This document shows, piece by piece, positions 8,225 to 18,700 of a stretch of 64,000 bases of DNA (position 1 is the first letter of the stretch; every line of letters starts with the position of its first letter). The stretch comes from Microbacterium sp. RU33B (lineage in GTDB: Bacteria; Actinomycetota; Actinomycetes; Actinomycetales; Microbacteriaceae). The stretch covers positions 1,674,001 to 1,738,000 of the forward strand of contig NZ_FTPO01000001.1 in NCBI RefSeq assembly GCF_900155915.1, in the 5' to 3' direction. The translations under genes and the position numbers were made by a program. The notes below the pieces were generated by a model, which was not told where the DNA came from, searched no databases, and worked only from the letters and a program-made list of their open reading frames with translations.

Positions 8225-9562
8225 TCAGCGCTTCTCGAGCTCTTCGGCCACGAGGAACGCGAGCTCCAAGCTCTGCATGTGGTTCAGCCGCGGGTCGCAC
8301 AGGCTCTCGTAGCGCGTCGCGAGGGTGGCCTCGTCGATCATCTCGGAGCCGCCGAGGCACTCGGTGACGTCGTCGCCGGTGAGCTCGATGTGGATGCCGC
8401 CGGGGAACGTGCCCGCCGCGCGGTGCGCTTCGAAGAAGCCGCGCACCTCGTCGACGACGTCGTCGAAGCGACGCGTCTTGTAGCCGGTCGGCGTCGTCAT
8501 GCCGTTGCCGTGCATCGGATCGGTGACCCACAGGGGCACCGCCCCGGAGTCCTTCACGGCCTCCAGCAGCGGGGGCAGGGCGTCGCGGATCTTGCCCGCG
8601 CCCATCCGCGTGATGAAGGTCAGGCGACCCGGCTCGCGATCGGGGTCGAGCTTGTCGATGAGCTCGAGCGCCGTCTCGGGCGTCGTCGAGGGCCCGAGCT
8701 TGACGCCGATGGGGTTGCGGATGCGGGAGAAGTAGTCGACGTGCGCGCCGTCGAGGTCGCGCGTGCGCTCGCCGATCCACAGGAAGTGCGCCGACGTGTT
8801 GTACGGCGTGCCCGTGCGGGAGTCGATCCGCGTCATGGGGCGCTCGTAGTCCATCAGCAGACCCTCGTGGCCCGTGTAGAACTCGACGCGCTTGAGTTCG
8901 TCGAAATCGGCCCCTGCCGCCTCCATGAATTTGATCGCGCGGTCGATCTCCGTCGCGAGACGCTCGTACTGCTGGTTGGCGGGGTTCTGCGCGAAGCCCT
9001 TGTTCCACGAGTGCACTTCGCGGAGGTCGGCGAACCCGCCCTGGGTGAATGCGCGGATGAGATTGATGGTCGACGCGGCGGTGTGGTAGCCCTTGAGCAG
9101 TCGAGCCGGGTCGGCGAGACGAGACGCCTCCGTGAAGTCGAAGCCGTTGACGATGTCGCCCCGGTAGGCCGGCAGCGTCACATCGCCGCGGGTCTCGGTG
9201 TCGCTGGAGCGCGGCTTGGCGAACTGCCCCGCCATGCGTCCCATCTTCACGATGGGCATCGACGCGCCGTAGGTGAGCACGACCGCCATCTGCAGCACCG
9301 TCTTGATGCGGTTGCGGATCTGCTCGGCCGTCGCGCCGGCGAACGTCTCGGCGCAGTCGCCCCCCTGGAGGAGGAAGGCGCGCCCGGAGGCGGCGCGCGC
9401 GAGGCGCTCGCGCAGGTTGTCGACCTCGCCCGCGAACACGAGCGGCGGGAGCGTCGCGATCTCCGCGGAGGTGGCGGCGACGAGCTCGGCGTCATACCAC
9501 TGGGGCTGCTGCTTGATGGGCAGTGTCCGCCAGTGGTCGAGTCCGTCGAGGTGCTGAAGCAT
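8225..9562 (-). CDS. aroG: Class II 3-deoxy-7-phosphoheptulonate (DAHP) synthase
   Basis: A 445-residue plant-like (class II) DAHP synthase that condenses PEP with erythrose 4-phosphate, the first shikimate step. Landmarks are LPPLVFAGEVDNLRERL, FLLQGGDCAETF, the metal Cys in this last motif, KMGRMAGQFAKPRS, ETRGDVTLPAYRGD, FYTGHEGLLMDYE, the ERTR segment and VTDPMHGNGM. It is the right length for the family and corresponds to Rv2178c. It is convergent with pknL; the 80 bases between hold only a weak CTGGT/ACCAG hairpin. Confidence 0.96.
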   Translation of the reverse strand: MLQHLDGLDHWRTLPIKQQPQWYDAELVAATSAEIATLPPLVFAGEVDNLRERLARAASGRAFLLQGGDCAETFAGATAEQIRNRIKTVLQMAVVLTYGASMPIVKMGRMAGQFAKPRSSDTETRGDVTLPAYRGDIVNGFDFTEASRLADPARLLKGYHTAASTINLIRAFTQGGFADLREVHSWNKGFAQNPANQQYERLATEIDRAIKFMEAAGADFDELKRVEFYTGHEGLLMDYERPMTRIDSRTGTPYNTSAHFLWIGERTRDLDGAHVDYFSRIRNPIGVKLGPSTTPETALELIDKLDPDREPGRLTFITRMGAGKIRDALPPLLEAVKDSGAVPLWVTDPMHGNGMTTPTGYKTRRFDDVVDEVRGFFEAHRAAGTFPGGIHIELTGDDVTECLGGSEMIDEATLATRYESLCDPRLNHMQSLELAFLVAEELEKR

Positions 9563-9568
9563 CCGGCC

Positions 9569-9574
9569 AGTCTA
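9569..9574 (-). promoter_or_regulatory. -10 box (TAGACT) of aroG
   Basis: On the minus strand TAGACT, then GGCCGG, then ATG 9562. This is another leaderless-type start. Confidence 0.68.
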
Positions 9575-9600
9575 GCGGCGACAGGGGGCCGTACGCCGCG

Positions 9601-10296
9601 CTATGACGCCTTGGCGGAGGCGGGGAGGCGGTCCTTCACCGTGGACGCGTACACGTCGTCGTACTGCTGCTCTCCGAGGCGCTGGAGCGCGACCATGATC
9701 TCGTCGGTCACCGAGCGGAGGATGTAGCGATCCCCCTCCATCCCGGCGTACCGCGAGAAGTCGAGCGGCTCTCCGATGACGATGCCGACACGGACGACCC
9801 GCGGCACCGTGCGCCCGATCGGCAGCATCGAATCGGTGTCGACCATGACGACCGGCACCACCGGCACCCGGGCCTCGAGCGCCATGCGCGCCAGGCCGGT
9901 GCGACCGCGGTACAGCTTGCCGTCGGGGCTGCGCGTGCCCTCGGGGTAGATGCCGAGCAGATCGCCGCGCCCGAGCACCCGGAGTCCGGTGTTGAGGGAT
10001 GCCTCGGAGGCTTTGCCGCCCGAGCGATCGATGGGGATCTGGCCCGTCGCCTTCATGAACATACGCGTCGCCCAGCCCTTGAACCCCTTGCCGGTGAAGT
10101 AGTCGCTCTTGGCGAGGAACGACATGCGCCGATCGATCATGAGGGGCAGGAAGACGGAGTCCATGACCGACAGATGGTTGCTGGCGAGGATCGCCGCACC
10201 CTCGGCGGGGACGTTCCGACGGCCGATGATCCACGGGCGCCAGATCGCCTTGACGATCGGCCCGATCACGACGTACTTCATCAGCCAGTAGAACAT
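9601..10296 (-). CDS. 1-acyl-sn-glycerol-3-phosphate acyltransferase (PlsC family)
   Basis: A 231-residue lysophosphatidate acyltransferase-like enzyme of phospholipid synthesis. The catalytic HX4D is NHLSVMDS (H41, D46), and the phosphate-binding motif is YPEGTRSPDG, preceded by a hydrophobic N-terminus. It matches the Rv2182c position. It starts 3 bases after the ROK kinase gene ends and is probably co-transcribed with it. Confidence 0.9.
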   Translation of the reverse strand: MFYWLMKYVVIGPIVKAIWRPWIIGRRNVPAEGAAILASNHLSVMDSVFLPLMIDRRMSFLAKSDYFTGKGFKGWATRMFMKATGQIPIDRSGGKASEASLNTGLRVLGRGDLLGIYPEGTRSPDGKLYRGRTGLARMALEARVPVVPVVMVDTDSMLPIGRTVPRVVRVGIVIGEPLDFSRYAGMEGDRYILRSVTDEIMVALQRLGEQQYDDVYASTVKDRLPASAKAS

Positions 10297-10299
10297 CGG

Positions 10300-11241
10300 C
10301 TATCCGTCCTCGCCCGCGAGGTCGGCGACGCCGATGATGCCGGCGTCGTTGACCAGCTGCGCGATCGCGAACTCGGCGACCGGTCGTTCGCCGTAGCCCG
10401 GAAGCGCGGTCTCATAGGCGATGCGCACCGGCTCGAGGAGGAGCTCGCCGAGCTGCGCGACTCCCCCGCCGATCACGTAAAGCTCGGGGTCGAGCACGGC
10501 CTGGAATCCGCCGCACGCCTCGCCGAGCGCCGTCGCGATGCGCCGGAGCGCCTCGACGGCGCCGGGGTCGTCCTCCAGCACGAGCCGGGAGACCGAAGGG
10601 CCCTTGATGGCGCCCTTCTCGTCGCGCAGCGCCGCCAGGCGCGCACCGATGTCGCGGGGATGGTGGTCGGCGATGTCGTTGGCGGCGCGCTGGAGCGCAC
10701 GCCCGGACGCGTACTGCTCGAGGCATCCGTTCTGGCCGCAGCCGCACGGCAGGCCGTCGCGCATGAACCGTGTGTGGCCCAGCTCGCCGGCGATCCCGTG
10801 CCCTCCGCGGAAGAGCTGGCCGTTCAACACGATCGCGCCGCCGACGCCGGTGCCGAGCGTCAGCATGACCATGTCGCTCGTGCCGCGGCCCGCGCCGAAG
10901 CGGTACTCCGCCCATCCGGCCGCGTTCGCGTCGTTCTCGATCGTGACCGGCATCCCGATGCGCTCCTCGAGGCGCGCCTTGAGTGGTTCGTCGTGCCAGT
11001 CGATGTTGGGAGCGTGGATGACGGTCGACCGGGACTTGTCGATGAACCCGGCCGCCGCGACGCCGACGGCGGAGACGACGTGGCGGCTGCTGAGCTCGCG
11101 CGCCATGGCGGCGACGGCATCGGCGAGCTCACCGGTGTCCAGCGGCGTGTCGAGGCGGAGCTTCTCGATGATCTGGCCGGACGCGTCGACGACGCCCCCG
11201 GCGATCTTCGTCCCGCCGATGTCGATCCCGACCTTGAGCAC
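10300..11241 (-). CDS. ROK-family glucokinase
   Basis: A 313-residue sugar kinase. The N-terminal phosphate-binding motif is VGIDIGGTKIAGGVVD. The catalytic Asp is D104 in ENDANAAGWAE. The ROK zinc site is CGCGQNGCLEQYASG (C166, C168, C173) with H156 in GELGH. Actinobacterial ROK enzymes of this type are usually glucokinases, some using polyphosphate, but substrate is inferred. It starts at GTG 11241 behind GGAAGGGAC, with a TAGACT box about 40 bases upstream (complement 11282-11287). It heads the operon with plsC. Confidence 0.9.
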   Translation of the reverse strand: MLKVGIDIGGTKIAGGVVDASGQIIEKLRLDTPLDTGELADAVAAMARELSSRHVVSAVGVAAAGFIDKSRSTVIHAPNIDWHDEPLKARLEERIGMPVTIENDANAAGWAEYRFGAGRGTSDMVMLTLGTGVGGAIVLNGQLFRGGHGIAGELGHTRFMRDGLPCGCGQNGCLEQYASGRALQRAANDIADHHPRDIGARLAALRDEKGAIKGPSVSRLVLEDDPGAVEALRRIATALGEACGGFQAVLDPELYVIGGGVAQLGELLLEPVRIAYETALPGYGERPVAEFAIAQLVNDAGIIGVADLAGEDG

Positions 11242-11458
11242 CGCAGTCCCTTCCGGCCGCGCCCGCGCGACGGCGAACAGAAGTCTAGTGCGCGCGAGAA
11301 CCCGGCATCCGGGCTCTGGACCGTCGTGGGATCCGTGATGAAACTGAGTCTCAGCCGGAGCGAACCGGGTTCCACAATCGCAAGGACGCGCCGGCTCGTG
11401 CGGTTAGACTCGCAGTCACCCCCTGATTGACATCCCGACCGGTACCGAAGGAGCTGCC

Positions 11459-13285
11459 GTGGTTCAATTCGAAGTCCCTGCCATCATTCCCGCCGATCCG
11501 CAGGCGAATGTGTCAGACCTGCTCGCAGAGCGCGTCAAGAAGACACCCAACCTCGCGCTTTTCGCGGCCCCCGAGGGGGACGGCTGGCGCGACATCACGG
11601 CCGCCGAGTTCGAGCGGCAGGTGAAGGCCCTCGCGAAGGGCTTCGTCGCCGCCGGCATCGAGCCCGGCGACAAGGTCGGATTCATCGCGCGCACCACCTA
11701 CGACTGGACGCGCGTCGACTTCGCGCTGTTCTACGCCGGCGCGGTCATGGTCCCGATCTACGAGACCAGCTCGCCCGCCCAGGTGCAGTGGATCCTCGAG
11801 GACTCCGGCGCGATCGCCCTCATCACCGAATCGGCCGACCACGTCGCCCGCTTCGACGAGGTGCGCGCCGACCTTCCGCTCGTGCGCTCGACGTGGAGCA
11901 TGCACCTCGGAGACCTCGACAAGCTCATCGCACAGGGATCGGACGTCTCCGACGACGAGATCCAGCGACGCCGCTCGATCGCCAACGCCGCCGACATCGC
12001 GACGCTGATCTACACATCGGGCTCGACCGGCCGGCCGAAGGGATGCGTGCTCACGCACAGCAACTTCGTCGAGCTCGTCCGCAACTCGTCGTCCGCGCTG
12101 CGCGAAGTCGTCGAGACCCCGGGCGCGTCGACGCTGCTGTTCATCACGACGGCGCACATCTTCGCCCGCTTCATCTCGGTCCTCGACATCCACGCGGGTG
12201 TGAAGACCGGGCACCAGCCCGACACCAAGTTCCTCCTGCCCGCACTCGGCTCGTTCAAGCCGACGTTCCTGCTGGCAGTCCCCCGCGTGTTCGAGAAGGT
12301 GTACAACTCGGCCGAGCAGAAGGCCGAAGCGGGCGGCAAGGGCAAGATCTTCCGCGCCGCGGCCGACACCGCCATCGAGCACTCGAAGCTGCTCGAGGCC
12401 GGCAAGAAGGTGCCGTTCCTCACGAAGATCAAGTTCGCCCTGTTCGACAAGCTCGTCTACTCGAAGCTGCGCGCCGCCATGGGCGGCCGGGTCGTCTACG
12501 CCGTCTCCGGTTCCGCGCCGCTCGGGGATCGCCTCGGACACTTCTTCCACAGCCTCGGCGTCGTGATCCTCGAGGGCTACGGTCTCACCGAGACGACGGC
12601 CCCCGCCACGGTCAACCTGGCGCGCAAGTCGAAGATCGGCACGGTCGGGCCTGTGCTCCCGGGCGTCGGCATCCGTCTCGCCGAGGACGGCGAGATCGAG
12701 GTGCGCGGCATCAACGTCTTCAAGGAGTACTGGCGCAATCCCGAGGCCACGGCCGCGGCATTCGACGGCGACTGGTTCAAGACGGGCGACATCGGCACGT
12801 TCGACGATGAGGGCTTCCTCAAGATCACGGGCCGCAAGAAGGAGATCCTCGTGACGGCGGGTGGCAAGAACGTCGCCCCGGCCGCCCTCGAAGATCCCAT
12901 CCGCGCGAACCCGATCGTGGGTCAGGTCGTCGTCGTGGGCGACAAGAAGCCGTTCATCGCGGCGCTGGTCACGCTCGACAGCGAGATGCTGCCGACGTGG
13001 CTCGCGAACAACGACCTGCCGGCCGACATGTCGCTGAAGGATGCGGCGTCGAACCGTGCGGTCAAGGCCGAGGTGCAGCGGGCGATCGACCTGGCCAACT
13101 CGAAGGTGTCGCGGGCCGAGTCCATCCGCAAGTTCGCGATCCTCGAGACCGAGTGGACCGAGGCGAGCGGGCACCTGACGCCGAAGATGAGCATCAAGCG
13201 CAACGTCATCATGGACGACTTCGCCCACGAGGTCGAGGAGTTGTACGCGGTTCCCGTCTCGACGACGAACGTGTCGCTGAACTGA
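11459..13285 (+). CDS. Long-chain fatty acid-CoA ligase (FadD15 type)
   Basis: A 608-residue AMP-forming acyl-CoA synthetase that activates fatty acids with ATP and CoA. The P-loop-like motif is LIYTSGSTGRPKGC (about 182-195). YGLTETTAPATVNLA, KTGDIGTFDDEGFLKITGRKKE and VTAGGKNVAPAALE are the A-motifs of the family. The C-terminal catalytic Lys region is HLTPKMSIKRN. GTG 11459 has GAAGGAG at 11447-11453. A TAGACT -10 lies at 11405-11410. The best orthologue position is Rv2187. Confidence 0.94.
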   Translation: MVQFEVPAIIPADPQANVSDLLAERVKKTPNLALFAAPEGDGWRDITAAEFERQVKALAKGFVAAGIEPGDKVGFIARTTYDWTRVDFALFYAGAVMVPIYETSSPAQVQWILEDSGAIALITESADHVARFDEVRADLPLVRSTWSMHLGDLDKLIAQGSDVSDDEIQRRRSIANAADIATLIYTSGSTGRPKGCVLTHSNFVELVRNSSSALREVVETPGASTLLFITTAHIFARFISVLDIHAGVKTGHQPDTKFLLPALGSFKPTFLLAVPRVFEKVYNSAEQKAEAGGKGKIFRAAADTAIEHSKLLEAGKKVPFLTKIKFALFDKLVYSKLRAAMGGRVVYAVSGSAPLGDRLGHFFHSLGVVILEGYGLTETTAPATVNLARKSKIGTVGPVLPGVGIRLAEDGEIEVRGINVFKEYWRNPEATAAAFDGDWFKTGDIGTFDDEGFLKITGRKKEILVTAGGKNVAPAALEDPIRANPIVGQVVVVGDKKPFIAALVTLDSEMLPTWLANNDLPADMSLKDAASNRAVKAEVQRAIDLANSKVSRAESIRKFAILETEWTEASGHLTPKMSIKRNVIMDDFAHEVEELYAVPVSTTNVSLN

Positions 13286-13300
13286 CTCGCTGAGCAGGCA

Positions 13301-13339
13301 GGACGAAGGCCCGGGATGCTGCATCCCGGGCCTTCGTCC
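13301..13339. terminator. Bidirectional terminator hairpin
   Basis: A perfect 18-bp stem (13301-13318 with 13322-13339) and a 3-base loop lie between the convergent fadD and def genes. There is no long U-tract on either side. Confidence 0.8.
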
Positions 13340-13353
13340 TTGCGTGCGAGGCT

Positions 13354-13845
13354 CTAGAACCAGTCGCTCTCGCGCACCTCGCGCATCGCGACGCGCCGCG
13401 TCTCGGGCGGAAGACGATCGAGGAAGAGCCTGCCGTCGAGGTGATCGGTCTCGTGCTGCAGCGCCTGCGCGAGCAGGCCGTCGCCCTCGAGGACGACTTC
13501 CTCGCCGTCGAGATCGATGCCGACCACGCGCGCCCACGGATGCCGCAGCGCATCGTGCCAGAGCCCGGGCACCGAGAGGCATCCCTCCCCCACCGGCTCG
13601 GCATCGCCGCGCACCTCGACGAGAACGGGATTGAGGATGTAGCCGATGTCGCCGTCGATGTTGTAGCTGAAGGCACGCAGGCCGACGCCGATCTGGGGCG
13701 CTGCGACGCCGGCGCGTCCGGGGAGCTCGACCGTGTCGAGGAGATCCTGCACGAGACTGCGCACGCCGTCGTCGATGTCGCCGACGGCGTCGCTGGGCGA
13801 CCTGAGGACGGGGTCGCCGAAGAGGCGGATGGCGCGGACTGTCAT
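13354..13845 (-). CDS. def: Peptide deformylase
   Basis: A 163-residue metalloenzyme that removes the formyl group from nascent proteins. All three family motifs are present: GVAAPQIG (46-53), EGCLS with metal ligand C89, and HETDH with H131 and H135 as ligands and E132 catalytic. ATG 13845 was taken because it puts the first motif at the normal distance. It lies 10 bases after the upstream MinD-like gene, so probably one transcript. Confidence 0.95.
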   Translation of the reverse strand: MTVRAIRLFGDPVLRSPSDAVGDIDDGVRSLVQDLLDTVELPGRAGVAAPQIGVGLRAFSYNIDGDIGYILNPVLVEVRGDAEPVGEGCLSVPGLWHDALRHPWARVVGIDLDGEEVVLEGDGLLAQALQHETDHLDGRLFLDRLPPETRRVAMREVRESDWF

Positions 13846-13855
13846 GCGTCCGGCC

Positions 13856-15718
13856 CTACGCCGCCGAGGCGAGCGAGCGAAGGCCCTCCACGACCGACGC
13901 CGCGAGCTCGCGCGCCGCTTCGCGGGTCGCGGGCTGCAGCTCGCGGAACGAGATCGCCGATCCTGCCGCGATGTGCGGGTCGTACGGCATCCGCACGACG
14001 GCACGCACCCGGGTGCGGAAGTGGCGCTCCAGCTCGTCGGCCCGCACGAGCGGCGCGCCGGGACGCGCCGTGTTGAGCACGACGACGGCGCCCCGCACCT
14101 GCTCGGCGTAGCCGTTGGTCTCGAGCCACGTGAGCGTCTCGGACGCGAGGCGCGCCTCGTCGACGCTCAGACCCGCCACCACCACGATCTGGTCCGCGAG
14201 TTCGAGGGTCGCACCCATCACGGAATGGACGATGCCCGTGCCCGTGTCGGTGAGCACGATCGAGTAGTAGTGCGCGGCCAGCGACGCCACGTCGTGGTAG
14301 TCGCGGTCGCTGAAGGCCTCGGAGACCCGCGGGTCGGAATCGGAGGCGATCACGTCGAGGCGCGTCTCATCCCGGGCGACGAGCTTGGAGATGTCGGCGT
14401 AGCCCGACACCTCGCCACGCGTGCGCACGAGATCGCGCACGGTCTTGCCGCCGGTCTTGGAGATGCGGTCGGCGAGCGTGCCGCGGTCGGGGTTGGCGTC
14501 GACGGCGATGACACGGTCGTCGCGGGCGTCGGCCAGCGCCATGCCCAGCAGCGTCGTGATGGTCGTCTTCCCGACGCCGCCCTTGCGCGAGACGATCGGG
14601 ACGAAGCGGGCGCCTCCGACCAGGGGGGCGGCGATGCGGCGGTCGAGGGCCTTGCGCGCCCGTGCGCGCTTGCCGTCTCCGAGGTTGATGCGCTTGCCCG
14701 AGATCGAGTACACGAAGTGCTGCCACGCGCCCTCGGGCTCGGGACGCACGACCTGGTGCGGGTCGAGCAGTCGATCCGCCGTCAGCAGATCGGCGGTCTC
14801 GCGGCTGGCCTCGAACTCGCCGAGTCGCTTCGAACTCAATGTGACCTCCGTGCGGGGGGTGACGCGCTCGACCGCGTGCACGCGGTCGGGGCGCTCAGGA
14901 GCCTCGGGGTGCTGCGCTTCCCAGCGGGTCGCCGGGATCGTCGTGGTCGCGGGCGCGACCGCCGGTGCGGGTGCCGCGACGTCGGCGGTGTCGGGCGCCG
15001 GCTCGACCGCCTCGGCGGCGGGCGCGGGCTCGGGAGCGGTCTCGGCGGGCGCAGCCGCGATGGTGCCGGCCATCGCCTCGGCGATGGAGGCCTCGGCGCG
15101 CGCGACGGACTCCGCGACGGATGCCTCGGCCTCCGCGATCGCGTCGGCCACGGTGGATCCGGCATCCGCCATCGCGTCGTGCTCGATCTCGTGGACGTCG
15201 TGAACCTCGTGGGCGTCTTCGAAATCGTGCGCGCCGTCGATCTCGTGGACGTCTTCGATCTCGTGGACGTCTTCGACGCGCTGATCGTCCGGCACGTCCT
15301 GATCGTCGCGGACCTCTTCGAGCTCCTGGACGTCGTGCACATCGGACGCGGGCGCCGCGAACTCGATCGGCGCGGGCTCGGCGACCTCGATGACGAAGAC
15401 GTCGGCGGTGTCGATCGTGGGCACGTCGGGATCGTGCGTCGGCGACGGCTCGGCCGACCGGGTGTCGGCCGAGGGCTCGGGCTCGTCGCGCTGCTCGATC
15501 TCGTCGGGCGAGGCGAGCTCGATCACGTAGGGCACCTCGTCGTCGACGATGTCGTCGTCGTCATCGGCCTCGTCGGCGGCGAAGGGCAGCGCGACGCTCA
15601 CCTGGGCGTTGGCCGCTCCGATGATTCCGATGGCCGTGGTGTCGATGCTGGCGGAGTCGCCGAGGACGCCGTTCTCGGCATCGTCGAGCGGCCCCTGGTC
15701 GTTGCGATCGGGCGTCAC
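13856..15718 (-). CDS. MinD/ParA-family ATPase with long acidic N-terminus
   Basis: A 620-residue protein. The C-terminal ATPase (about 365-610) has a deviant Walker A ([16 protein letters not shown]), Walker A' [15 protein letters not shown] and switch region [30 protein letters not shown], as in actinobacterial MinD-like proteins of ESX and septum-related loci. Residues 1-290 are acidic and Ala/Pro-rich, probably disordered, with tandem DVHEI-type repeats near 143-180. No ParB, parS or MinC partner is nearby, so the cargo is unknown. GTG 15718 (TPDRNDQG) is the likely start, but its ribosome site is weak. Confidence 0.85.
   Translation of the reverse strand: MTPDRNDQGPLDDAENGVLGDSASIDTTAIGIIGAANAQVSVALPFAADEADDDDDIVDDEVPYVIELASPDEIEQRDEPEPSADTRSAEPSPTHDPDVPTIDTADVFVIEVAEPAPIEFAAPASDVHDVQELEEVRDDQDVPDDQRVEDVHEIEDVHEIDGAHDFEDAHEVHDVHEIEHDAMADAGSTVADAIAEAEASVAESVARAEASIAEAMAGTIAAAPAETAPEPAPAAEAVEPAPDTADVAAPAPAVAPATTTIPATRWEAQHPEAPERPDRVHAVERVTPRTEVTLSSKRLGEFEASRETADLLTADRLLDPHQVVRPEPEGAWQHFVYSISGKRINLGDGKRARARKALDRRIAAPLVGGARFVPIVSRKGGVGKTTITTLLGMALADARDDRVIAVDANPDRGTLADRISKTGGKTVRDLVRTRGEVSGYADISKLVARDETRLDVIASDSDPRVSEAFSDRDYHDVASLAAHYYSIVLTDTGTGIVHSVMGATLELADQIVVVAGLSVDEARLASETLTWLETNGYAEQVRGAVVVLNTARPGAPLVRADELERHFRTRVRAVVRMPYDPHIAAGSAISFRELQPATREAARELAASVVEGLRSLASAA
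15184..15290. repeat. Degenerate 18-bp tandem repeat inside the MinD-like gene
   Basis: Units close to ATCTCGTGGACGTCTTCG recur in the acidic N-terminal coding part. On the coding strand they encode (E/D)DVHEI variants such as [12 protein letters not shown] and [12 protein letters not shown]. Confidence 0.8.
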
Positions 15719-15744
15719 TGCGGGTTCATTCTCCAGAGCAGGAA

Positions 15745-15769
15745 GGTGCGGGCGGCTTCTGCCCGCACC
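15745..15769 (-). terminator. Hairpin between MinD-like gene and pyruvate carboxylase
   Basis: A 9-bp perfect GC-rich stem (GGTGCGGGC / GCCCGCACC) with a 7-base loop lies just after the pyc stop. There is no U-tract, so it may be a weak terminator or an mRNA end protector. Confidence 0.55.
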
Positions 15770-15774
15770 CCAGG

Positions 15775-18700
15775 CTAATGCGCCGGACGGATGACGACCA
15801 AAAGATCCCCCGCGTCGACCTGCTGGGTAGCCGCGATCGCCAGGCGCTCCACGACCCCGTCGACGGGCGACGTGATGGCGGCCTCCATCTTCATCGCCTC
15901 GATCGATGCGACCGGCTGTCCGGCCTTCACGGTGTCGCCGACCGCCGCCTTGACCGTCACGACGCCGGAGAACGGCGCAGCGACCTGACCCGGCTTGGCG
16001 GTGTCGGCCTTCTCCGCGGCGACCTTGTCGACCTTGATCGAGCGGTCGCGCACGTAGACCGGCCGCAGCTGGCCGTTGAGGGTCGTCATGACGGTGCGGA
16101 TGCCGTTGGCATCGGGCTCGCCGATGGCCTCGAGACCGACGTAGAGCTGCACACCGGGATCGATCTCCGCGACGTGCTCCTCGCCGGGCTTGAGCCCGTA
16201 GAAGTAGTCGGGGGTGCCGAGCGCGGTCAGGTCTCCGTACGCCTTGCGGTTCGCCTCGAACTCCTTCGCGGGTCCGGGGAACAGGAGACGGTTGAGGAAC
16301 TGCCGCTTGGAGGCGGCGTCGCCGGCGAGGCCGGCGCGCTCGTCGTCCGTGAGGGGCGGGATCTCGATCGACACGGTCCGGCCGGCCAGCACCTTGGAGC
16401 GGAACGGCTCGGGCCAGCCGCCGGGAAGGTCGCCGAGCTCGCCCGCCATGAAGCCCACGACGGAGTCGGGGATGTCGTAGTTGTGCGGGTTCTCCTCGAA
16501 GTCGGCCGGATCCGCGCGGACGGCGACGAGCGCCAGAGCGAGGTCGCCGACGACCTTCGACGACGGTGTGACCTTCGGGATGCGGCCGAGGATGCGATCG
16601 GCGGCCGCATACATGTCCTCGATGAGCTCGAAGTCGTCCGCGAGCCCCAGCGCGATGGCCTGCTGGCGCAGGTTCGAGAGCTGTCCGCCCGGGATCTCGT
16701 GGTGGTACACGCGTCCCGTGGGGCTCGGAAGCCCCGACTCGAACGGACGGTAGAGGTGGCGCACGGCCTCCCAGTACGGCTCGAGATCGCTCACGGCCTG
16801 CAGGTCGAGACCGGTGTCGCGGTCGGTGTGCGCGAGCGCGGCGACGAGCGCCGACAGCGACGGCTGGCTCGTCGTGCCGGAGAGCGGCGCCGCTGCGGCA
16901 TCGACGGCATCCGCCCCGGCCGCACTGGCCGCGAGGAGCGTCGCGAGCTGACCGCCTGCGGTGTCGTGCGTGTGCACCTGCACGGGGAGGTCGAACCGCT
17001 CGCGGAGAGCCGAGACGAGCTTCGCGGCCGCGGCGGGACGCAGCAGCCCCGCCATGTCTTTGATCGCCAGGATGTGGGCGCCCGAGGCGACCATCTGGTC
17101 GGCGAGGCGCAGGTAGTAGTCGAGCGTGTAGAGCTGCTCGGCCGGATTCAGCAGGTCGCCCGTGTAGCAGAGGGCGACCTCGGCCACCGCCGTGCCGGTC
17201 TCGAGCACGGAGGTGATGGCCGGCACCATCTGGTCGACGTCGTTGAGCGCGTCGAAGATGCGGAAGATGTCGACGCCGGTGCGAGCCGCCTCCTTCACGA
17301 AGGCATCCGTGACCTCGACGGGGCGCGGCGTGTAGCCGACGGTGTTGCGTCCGCGCAGGAGCATCTGCACGGGGATGTTCGGCATCGCGTCGCGCAGGGC
17401 CTCGAGTCGCTCCCACGGGTCTTCCGCGAGGAAGCGGAGCGCGACGTCGTACGTCGCACCGCCCCACGCCTCGATGGAGAGCAGCTGCGGCGTCATGCGG
17501 GCCACGTGCGGGCCGACACGGACGAGGTCGCGTGTGCGCACCCGCGTCGCGAGGAGCGACTGGTGCGCGTCGCGGAACGTCGTCTCGGTCACAGCCAGCG
17601 CGGTCTGGGCGCGGAGGGCCTGCGCGAATCCGAGGGGGCCGAGCTCCCGCAGCTTCTCGCGGTTGCCCGGGGGCGGGGGCGCCAGCAGGTCGATCTCGGG
17701 AAGCTTGCTCCCCGGAGACACCGACAGGGGCTTCTCGCCGTACGGACGATTGACCGTGACGTCGCCCAGCCAGCTGAGCAGCTTCGTCGCCCGGTCGCGC
17801 GAAGGATTGCTCGTGAGCAGCTGCGGGCGCTCGTCGATGAACGACGTGCTGACGTCGCCGGCGACGAACGCCGGGTCGTCGAGCACGGCACGCAGGAACG
17901 GGATGTTGGTGGAGACGCCGCGGATGCGGTACTCGGCGAGGGCGCGGCGCGCCCGGGCGACGGCCGCCGGGAAGTCACGGCCGCGGCAGGTGAGCTTGGC
18001 CAGCATCGAATCGAAGTGCGGGCTGATCTGAGAGCCTGCAGCGGTCGTGCCGCCGTCGAGACGGATGCCGGCGCCGCCCGGGGAGCGGTACGTCGTGATG
18101 CGACCGGTGTCGGGACGGAAGCCCTGTGCGGGGTCCTCGGTCGTGATGCGGCACTGCAGCGCCGCGCCGCGCAGGTGGATGTCCTTCTGCTGCAGACCGA
18201 GCTCCTCGAGCGTCTGCCCGGCGGCGATCCGGATCTGCGACTGCACGAGGTCGACGTCGGTGACCTCCTCCGTGACGGTGTGCTCGACCTGGATGCGCGG
18301 GTTCATCTCGATGAAGACGTGCTGACCGGCGCGCTCGCCCGCCGTGTCGACGAGGAACTCGACCGTGCCGGCGTTGACGTAGCCGATCGACCGAGCGAAC
18401 GCCACAGCGTCGCGGTGGATGCGCTGGCGCAGCTCTTCGTCGAGGTTGGGCGCCGGCGCGATCTCGATGACCTTCTGGTGCCGGCGCTGCACAGAGCAGT
18501 CGCGCTCGAACAGGTGCACGGTCTCCCCCGTGCCGTCGGCGAGGATCTGCACCTCGATGTGACGGGGACGCACCACCGCCTGCTCGAGGAAGACGCGCGG
18601 GTCGCCGAACGCCGCACCGGCCTCGCGCATCGCCTCGGCGATCGCGGGCGGCAGGTCGGCGGGCGCCTCGACGCGGCGCATGCCGCGCCCGCCGCCGCCG

